53,967 nt of DNA from Pantoea agglomerans NBRC 102470 (GTDB lineage: Bacteria; Pseudomonadota; Gammaproteobacteria; Enterobacterales; Enterobacteriaceae), in the NCBI RefSeq assembly GCF_001598475.1, contig NZ_BCZA01000014.1, positions 1-53,967 on the forward strand. Direction: 5' to 3'. Shown here piece by piece: positions 49,809 to 53,967 of this stretch (its first letter is position 1; each line of letters opens with the position of its first letter). The notes beneath the pieces were generated by a model. The model was given only the letters and a program-made list of their open reading frames with translations, searched no databases and was not told the origin of the DNA. The position numbers were made by a program, and so were the translations under genes.

Positions 49809-51140
49809 ATGGATTCACTGAAGACCTTGTATCACGCGCACATCGCCACGTTGCAACAACGGGCGCAGCAGGTGCTGGCACGCAATAAACTGGATGCGAT
49901 GTTGATCCATTCCGGTGAGTTGTTGACGGTGTTTCTGGATGATCACACTTATCCGTTTAAGGTGAATCCGCAGTTCAAGGCCTGGGTGCCGGTGACGCAG
50001 GTGCCCAACTGCTGGCTCTGGATTGATGGGGTAAACAAACCGAAACTGTGGTTCTACTCTCCGGTGGATTACTGGCATAACGTTGAACCGTTGCCGGATA
50101 GCTTCTGGACCGGGGATGTTGACGTTATCGGCCTGAAAAATGCGGATGAGATTGCGCAGTTGCTGCCTGCACAGCGTGATAACGTCGCCTATATCGGCCC
50201 GGTTAACGCGCGTGCATCTCAGCTCGGCATCGCCTCTGGCAATATTAATCCTAAAGCGGTAATCGACTTCCTGCACTTCCATCGCAGCATCAAAACTGAT
50301 TATGAACTCGCCTGTCTGCGCCAGGCGCAGAAGCTGGCGGTTGCCGGTCATCGCGCGGCGAAAGAGGCGTTCTCGGCGGGCTTAAGTGAGTTCGATATCA
50401 ATCAGGCGTATCTGACCGCTACCGGTCATCGCGACACCGATGTACCTTACGGCAATATCATTGCGCTGAATGAGCACGCTGCGGTGCTGCACTACACCCG
50501 GCTGGATCATCAGCCACCAGTGAAACGCCATAGCTTTTTGATTGATGCGGGTGCCGAGTATCTTGGCTATGCCGCTGATTTGACCCGCAGCTATGCGGCG
50601 CAGAGCAGTTCGCTCTATGCCAGAATGGTTGAGGCGATGAACACTGAAGAGCTGGCCCTGATAGCCACGCTGAAACCGGGCGTACGCTACACCGATTACC
50701 ACCTTCAGATGCATCAGCGTATTGCGAAGATGTTGCTGAAGTTTGAGCTGGTTCAGGGAATCAGCGAAGAAGCGCTGGTGGCTGAAGATCTGACCGGTCC
50801 GTTTATGCCACATGGCCTGGGGCATCCGCTGGGTCTGCAGGTCCATGACGTTGCCGGTTTTATGCAGGATGAGCAGGGCACCCATCTCGCCGCGCCAGCG
50901 CAATATCCTTATCTTCGCTGCACCCGCGTGCTGCAACCGGGCATGGTATTAACCATTGAGCCGGGCTTCTATATTATTGACTCGTTACTGACGCCGCTGC
51001 GTGAAGGCCGTTTCAGTCAGCACTTTAACTGGCAGGCCATTGATGCGCTTCGGCCTTATGGCGGGATTCGTATCGAGGATAACGTGGTGATCCATGCGCA
51101 TCGCGTTGAGAACATGACCCGCGATCTGCATCTGACCTGA
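49809..51140 (+). CDS. pepQ: Xaa-Pro dipeptidase (proline dipeptidase)
   Basis: PepQ is a manganese metallopeptidase of the M24 (pita-bread) family that cleaves dipeptides with C-terminal proline. The 443 residues equal E. coli. Metal ligands appear in [20 protein letters not shown] near 243-262 (two Asp), [13 protein letters not shown] near 336-348 (His), [11 protein letters not shown] near 380 (Glu) and [10 protein letters not shown] near 420 (Glu). The start ATG 49809 has GGAGAG upstream; the open frame to 49521 overlaps divergent fadB. Its stop overlaps yigZ by one base. Confidence 0.97.
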   Translation: MDSLKTLYHAHIATLQQRAQQVLARNKLDAMLIHSGELLTVFLDDHTYPFKVNPQFKAWVPVTQVPNCWLWIDGVNKPKLWFYSPVDYWHNVEPLPDSFWTGDVDVIGLKNADEIAQLLPAQRDNVAYIGPVNARASQLGIASGNINPKAVIDFLHFHRSIKTDYELACLRQAQKLAVAGHRAAKEAFSAGLSEFDINQAYLTATGHRDTDVPYGNIIALNEHAAVLHYTRLDHQPPVKRHSFLIDAGAEYLGYAADLTRSYAAQSSSLYARMVEAMNTEELALIATLKPGVRYTDYHLQMHQRIAKMLLKFELVQGISEEALVAEDLTGPFMPHGLGHPLGLQVHDVAGFMQDEQGTHLAAPAQYPYLRCTRVLQPGMVLTIEPGFYIIDSLLTPLREGRFSQHFNWQAIDALRPYGGIRIEDNVVIHAHRVENMTRDLHLT

Positions 51141-51757
51141 TGGAGGCCTTTGATATTCCCGCTGTGCCAGTAAGCAGCAGTGAGGAGACAATCAAAAAGA
51201 GTCGCTTCATTACGCTACTGGCGCACACCGAGGGTGCAGAGGCGGCGCGCGCGTTTGTCCAGCAGGTTAAAAGCGAGCATCCCACTGCCCGGCATCACTG
51301 CTGGGCCTGGGTAGCGGGCGCGCCGAATGATTCTCAGCAACTCGGTTTCTCTGATGATGGTGAACCTTCGGGTACGGCAGGGAAACCGATGCTGGCGCAA
51401 CTGATGGGCGCGGATATTGGCGAGATTACCGCTGTGGTGGTGCGTTACTACGGTGGCATCATGCTGGGAACCGGCGGCTTAGTGAAAGCGTATGGTGGTG
51501 GCGTCCAGCAGGGGCTTAAGCAGCTGCCACGGCAGCGCAAAGTACCGATGAAGCTGTTCACTTTGCAATGTGACTATGCACAGCTCAGTGATATTGAACG
51601 GCTGGTACAGCGTTTTGAAGGTAAGGTGACCGACAGCCAGTTTCAGGATCGTATTGCATTGACGCTGGCTGTACCTTACGGACAGATCGACGGGTTCAAA
51701 AAAAATCTGTCAGACTTTAGTCGGGGCGCGTTATCGCTGATCCCGCTCACACCATGA
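51140..51757 (+). CDS. yigZ: YigZ, IMPACT family protein
   Basis: The 205 residues (204 in E. coli) form the UPF0029/IMPACT domain (SRFITLLAHTEG near 22-33; ARHHCWAWVAG; DDGEPSGTAGKPMLAQL near 72-88; VVRYYGGIMLGTGGLVKAYG near 97-116) and a C-terminal ferredoxin-like domain. Eukaryotic IMPACT regulates translation; in bacteria the function is unclear, with nucleic-acid or prolidase-linked roles suggested by structure and by its place after pepQ. The start overlaps the pepQ stop (TGATG). Confidence 0.94.
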   Translation: MEAFDIPAVPVSSSEETIKKSRFITLLAHTEGAEAARAFVQQVKSEHPTARHHCWAWVAGAPNDSQQLGFSDDGEPSGTAGKPMLAQLMGADIGEITAVVVRYYGGIMLGTGGLVKAYGGGVQQGLKQLPRQRKVPMKLFTLQCDYAQLSDIERLVQRFEGKVTDSQFQDRIALTLAVPYGQIDGFKKNLSDFSRGALSLIPLTP

Positions 51758-51789
51758 TGTTCATCTCTTTTATTTAAAGGAACGGCTGA

Positions 51790-53241
51790 ATGCACTTTCG
51801 CGCCATTACCCGCATAGTCGGTCTGCTGGTGATCCTCTTTTCAGTGACGATGATTTTGCCCGGCCTGGTCGCCTTAATTTATCGCGATGGCGCAGGGCGG
51901 GCGTTTAGCCAGACCTTTATGATGGCGCTGGTGATCGGCTCGCTGCTGTGGTGGCCGAATCGCAAAAAGAAAACCGAACTCAAACCGCGGGAAGGGTTTC
52001 TGATTGTGGTCCTGTTCTGGACGGTGCTGGGCAGCGTAGGGGCGATGCCCTTTATCTTTGCCGAACAGCCGCATCTTTCGGTGACGGATGCGTTCTTTGA
52101 ATCTTTCTCTGGCCTGACAACCACCGGTGCCACCACGCTGGTGGGGCTGGACTCGTTGCCTAAGGCGATTCTCTTCTATCGGCAGATGCTGCAGTGGCTG
52201 GGCGGTATGGGGATCATCGTATTAGCCGTGGCGATACTGCCGATTCTGGGCGTCGGGGGCATGCAGCTCTATCGCGCTGAAATGCCGGGGCCGCTGAAAG
52301 ATAATAAAATGCGACCGCGTATCGCCGAGACGGCTAAAACACTCTGGCTGATCTACGTCCTGCTGACGATAGCCTGTGCGCTGGCATTGTGGCTGGCGGG
52401 AATGCCAGCGTTTGATGCTATTGGCCACAGTTTCTCGACTATCGCCATTGGCGGCTTCTCAACCCATGATGCCAGTATCGGCTATTTTAACAGTGGCACC
52501 ATCAATACCATCGTGGCGGTGTTTCTGCTGATCTCAGGCTGTAACTACGGCCTGCACTTTGCCATGTTAAGCGGACGCAATCTGCGTGTGTACTGGCGCG
52601 ACCCTGAGTTCCGCATGTTTATTGGCGTTCAGCTGACGCTGGTGTTGATCTGTACCCTGGTGCTCTGGTTCCATAATGTCTATGAAAGTGGCTGGCAGAC
52701 GCTGAACCAGGCCTTTTTCCAGGTGGTCTCCATGGCGACGACGGCGGGATTCACGACCGACAGCATCGCACGCTGGCCATTGTTCCTGCCGGTACTGCTG
52801 TTGTGCTCCGCCTTTATCGGCGGCTGTGCCGGTTCAACCGGCGGTGGTCTGAAGGTGATTCGCATACTGCTGTTATGCAAGCAGGGTAACCGTGAGCTTA
52901 AGCGTCTGGTTCACCCCAATGCGGTCTACACCATTAAGCTGGGCAACCGGGCGCTGCCGGAACGTATCCTTGAAGCCGTATGGGGATTCTTCTCGGCTTA
53001 TGCGCTGGTGTTCCTGATCAGCATGCTGGCGATCATCGCCACCGGCGTTGACGACTTCTCGGCTTTTGCTGCCGTTGCCGCGACGCTCAATAACCTCGGC
53101 CCTGGCTTAGGGGTCGTAGCTGATAACTTCACTTCAATGAATGACGTGGCGAAATGGATTCTTATTTCCACCATGTTATTCGGGCGTCTCGAGGTATTCA
53201 CCTTGCTGGTGCTGTTTACGCCTACTTTCTGGCGTGAATAA
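51790..53241 (+). CDS. trkH: Trk potassium uptake system, TrkH subunit
   Basis: TrkH is the K+-translocating membrane subunit that works with the regulator TrkA and ATP-binding proteins. The 483 residues equal E. coli. Four pore-loop repeats are visible, with filter segments in SGLTTTGATTLVG near 106-118, STIAIGGFSTHDASIGYF near 218-235, SMATTAGFTTDS near 315-326 and ATLNNLGPGLGVVADN near 430-445. GGCAGSTGGGLK near 345-356 is the intramembrane gate loop. It follows yigZ by 32 bp and precedes hemG by 17 bp. Confidence 0.97.
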   Translation: MHFRAITRIVGLLVILFSVTMILPGLVALIYRDGAGRAFSQTFMMALVIGSLLWWPNRKKKTELKPREGFLIVVLFWTVLGSVGAMPFIFAEQPHLSVTDAFFESFSGLTTTGATTLVGLDSLPKAILFYRQMLQWLGGMGIIVLAVAILPILGVGGMQLYRAEMPGPLKDNKMRPRIAETAKTLWLIYVLLTIACALALWLAGMPAFDAIGHSFSTIAIGGFSTHDASIGYFNSGTINTIVAVFLLISGCNYGLHFAMLSGRNLRVYWRDPEFRMFIGVQLTLVLICTLVLWFHNVYESGWQTLNQAFFQVVSMATTAGFTTDSIARWPLFLPVLLLCSAFIGGCAGSTGGGLKVIRILLLCKQGNRELKRLVHPNAVYTIKLGNRALPERILEAVWGFFSAYALVFLISMLAIIATGVDDFSAFAAVAATLNNLGPGLGVVADNFTSMNDVAKWILISTMLFGRLEVFTLLVLFTPTFWRE

Positions 53242-53258
53242 TTAATAAGGATGCTGAC

Positions 53259-53792
53259 ATGAAAGCGCTGATTCTCTATTCCACTCGCGACGGACAAACC
53301 AGGAAGATTGCCTCTTCTATTGCTGATGTGATCCGTCAGCAGCAGCAGTGTGATGTACTGAACATTCAGGATGCCACTCTGCCTGACTGGGCACAGTATG
53401 ATCGCGTGTTAATTGGCGCATCTATCCGCTATGGCCATTTTCAGCCGGTCGTCGATAAGTTCGTTAAACAACACCTTCATGAGTTGCAGCAGCGTACCAG
53501 CGGTTTCTTTTCGGTGAACCTGACGGCGCGCAAACCTGAGAAGCGCTCTCCTGAAACCAATGCCTATACGCAGAAGTTCCTGGCACACTCGCCGTGGCAG
53601 CCTGATTGCTGTGCCGTGTTCGCAGGCGCGCTCTATTATCCGCGCTATCGCTGGTTCGATCGCGTCATGATCCAGTTGATTATGCGCATGACCGGTGGTG
53701 AGACAGATTCGACGAAAGAAGTGGAGTACACGGACTGGCAGCAGGTAAGCACTTTTGCCAATGATTTTGCACAGTTACCAGGCAAATCGTAG
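53259..53792 (+). CDS. hemG: Protoporphyrinogen oxidase, menaquinone-dependent
   Basis: HemG oxidises protoporphyrinogen IX to protoporphyrin IX and passes electrons to quinones. The 177 residues (181 in E. coli) form a long-chain flavodoxin fold: LILYSTRDGQTRKIASSIAD (4-23) binds the FMN phosphate, and IGASIRYGHFQPVVDKFV near 51-68 is characteristic. AAGGA precedes the start. It is the last gene of pepQ-yigZ-trkH-hemG and, as in E. coli, directly precedes an rRNA operon. Confidence 0.96.
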   Translation: MKALILYSTRDGQTRKIASSIADVIRQQQQCDVLNIQDATLPDWAQYDRVLIGASIRYGHFQPVVDKFVKQHLHELQQRTSGFFSVNLTARKPEKRSPETNAYTQKFLAHSPWQPDCCAVFAGALYYPRYRWFDRVMIQLIMRMTGGETDSTKEVEYTDWQQVSTFANDFAQLPGKS

Positions 53793-53850
53793 CGAAATAG
53801 CGCGATTTGATGAAAATTACTGCGAACGATAATCTTTTCGTAATAAACAC

Positions 53851-53878
53851 TTGTCAGCCCGCGCGAACTCCCTATAAT
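53851..53878 (+). promoter_or_regulatory. rrn P1 promoter of the following rRNA operon
   Basis: TTGTCA (53851-53856) and TATAAT (53873-53878) are 16 bp apart, followed by the GC-rich discriminator GCGCCTCC, with a start near 53887. This matches E. coli rrn P1 promoters closely. An AT-rich stretch upstream (about 53827-53850) suits an UP element. The 16S gene lies outside the window. Confidence 0.92.
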
Positions 53879-53967
53879 GCGCCTCCATCGACACGGAACA
53901 CCGGCAACGGGAAGCGGGTTGAGAGGCACAGGAGACTGCGCCGCCGGAGAAAAACTTCTGAGAAAGA

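Noticed and set aside
53887..53967. The 16S rRNA gene
   Set aside because: The window ends in the rrn leader; no 16S sequence is included.

Overview
The window is a chromosomal segment of a gammaproteobacterium of the order Enterobacterales. It follows the Escherichia coli order almost gene for gene: glmZ, hemYXDC / cyaA, lptM, dapF-yigA-xerC-yigB, uvrD, corA, rarD-yigI, pldA, recQ, rhtC / rhtB, pldB, yigL, bioP, metR / metE, dlhH, udp, rmuC, ubiEJB, tatABCD, rfaH, ubiD-fre, fadBA, pepQ-yigZ-trkH-hemG, then an rRNA promoter. Base composition, protein divergence and the inserted genes fit an Erwiniaceae-type genome (Pantoea or Erwinia); that genus-level placement is inference from reading alone.

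Layout. Positions 1-758 hold no gene but two structured repeat-like elements (46-146 and 252-425) and the control region of the sRNA glmZ (759-957), with a sigma-54 promoter and three GlrR-type sites. Positions 1035-7933 carry the heme operon on the minus strand, divergent from cyaA. Positions 8081-15022 carry lptM, the dapF-xerC cluster, uvrD behind a LexA box, and corA behind a leader peptide. Positions 15120-24767 hold transport and lipid genes. Positions 24817-27395 hold glpT and bioP. A gene-free block at 27396-27906 holds two more copies of the structured repeat. From 27907 the order is yehS, metR/metE, dlhH, udp, a putative glycosyltransferase, rmuC, the ubiquinone genes, the Tat export genes, rfaH, pepE, ubiD-fre, fadAB, pepQ-yigZ-trkH-hemG, and finally rrn P1.

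The core is housekeeping: heme and siroheme precursors, cAMP, lysine/murein precursor (dapF), chromosome dimer resolution (xerC), DNA repair (uvrD, recQ), Mg2+ and K+ transport (corA, trkH), outer-membrane phospholipid degradation (pldA, pldB), methionine synthesis (metE with MetR and MetJ control), ubiquinone synthesis (ubiE, ubiJ, ubiB, ubiD), twin-arginine export, and fatty acid beta-oxidation (fadBA under a FadR operator). Several genes absent from the corresponding E. coli junctions sit between core genes: an AbrB-family membrane protein, a DUF1460 lipoprotein behind a perfect CRP site, glpT with its own GlpR/CRP control, yehS, a TPR-glycosyltransferase and pepE. cyaY, found beside cyaA in E. 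coli, is missing here.

The strongest candidate for something undescribed is a family of about 100-nt intergenic elements (46-146, 27425-27520, 27773-27870). They share loop and junction sequences, while their helices differ in sequence but keep base pairing, which is the signature of selected secondary structure. Read on one strand, all six hairpin loops, and one loop in the neighbouring element at 252-425, carry the ANGGA motif that CsrA/RsmA proteins bind.
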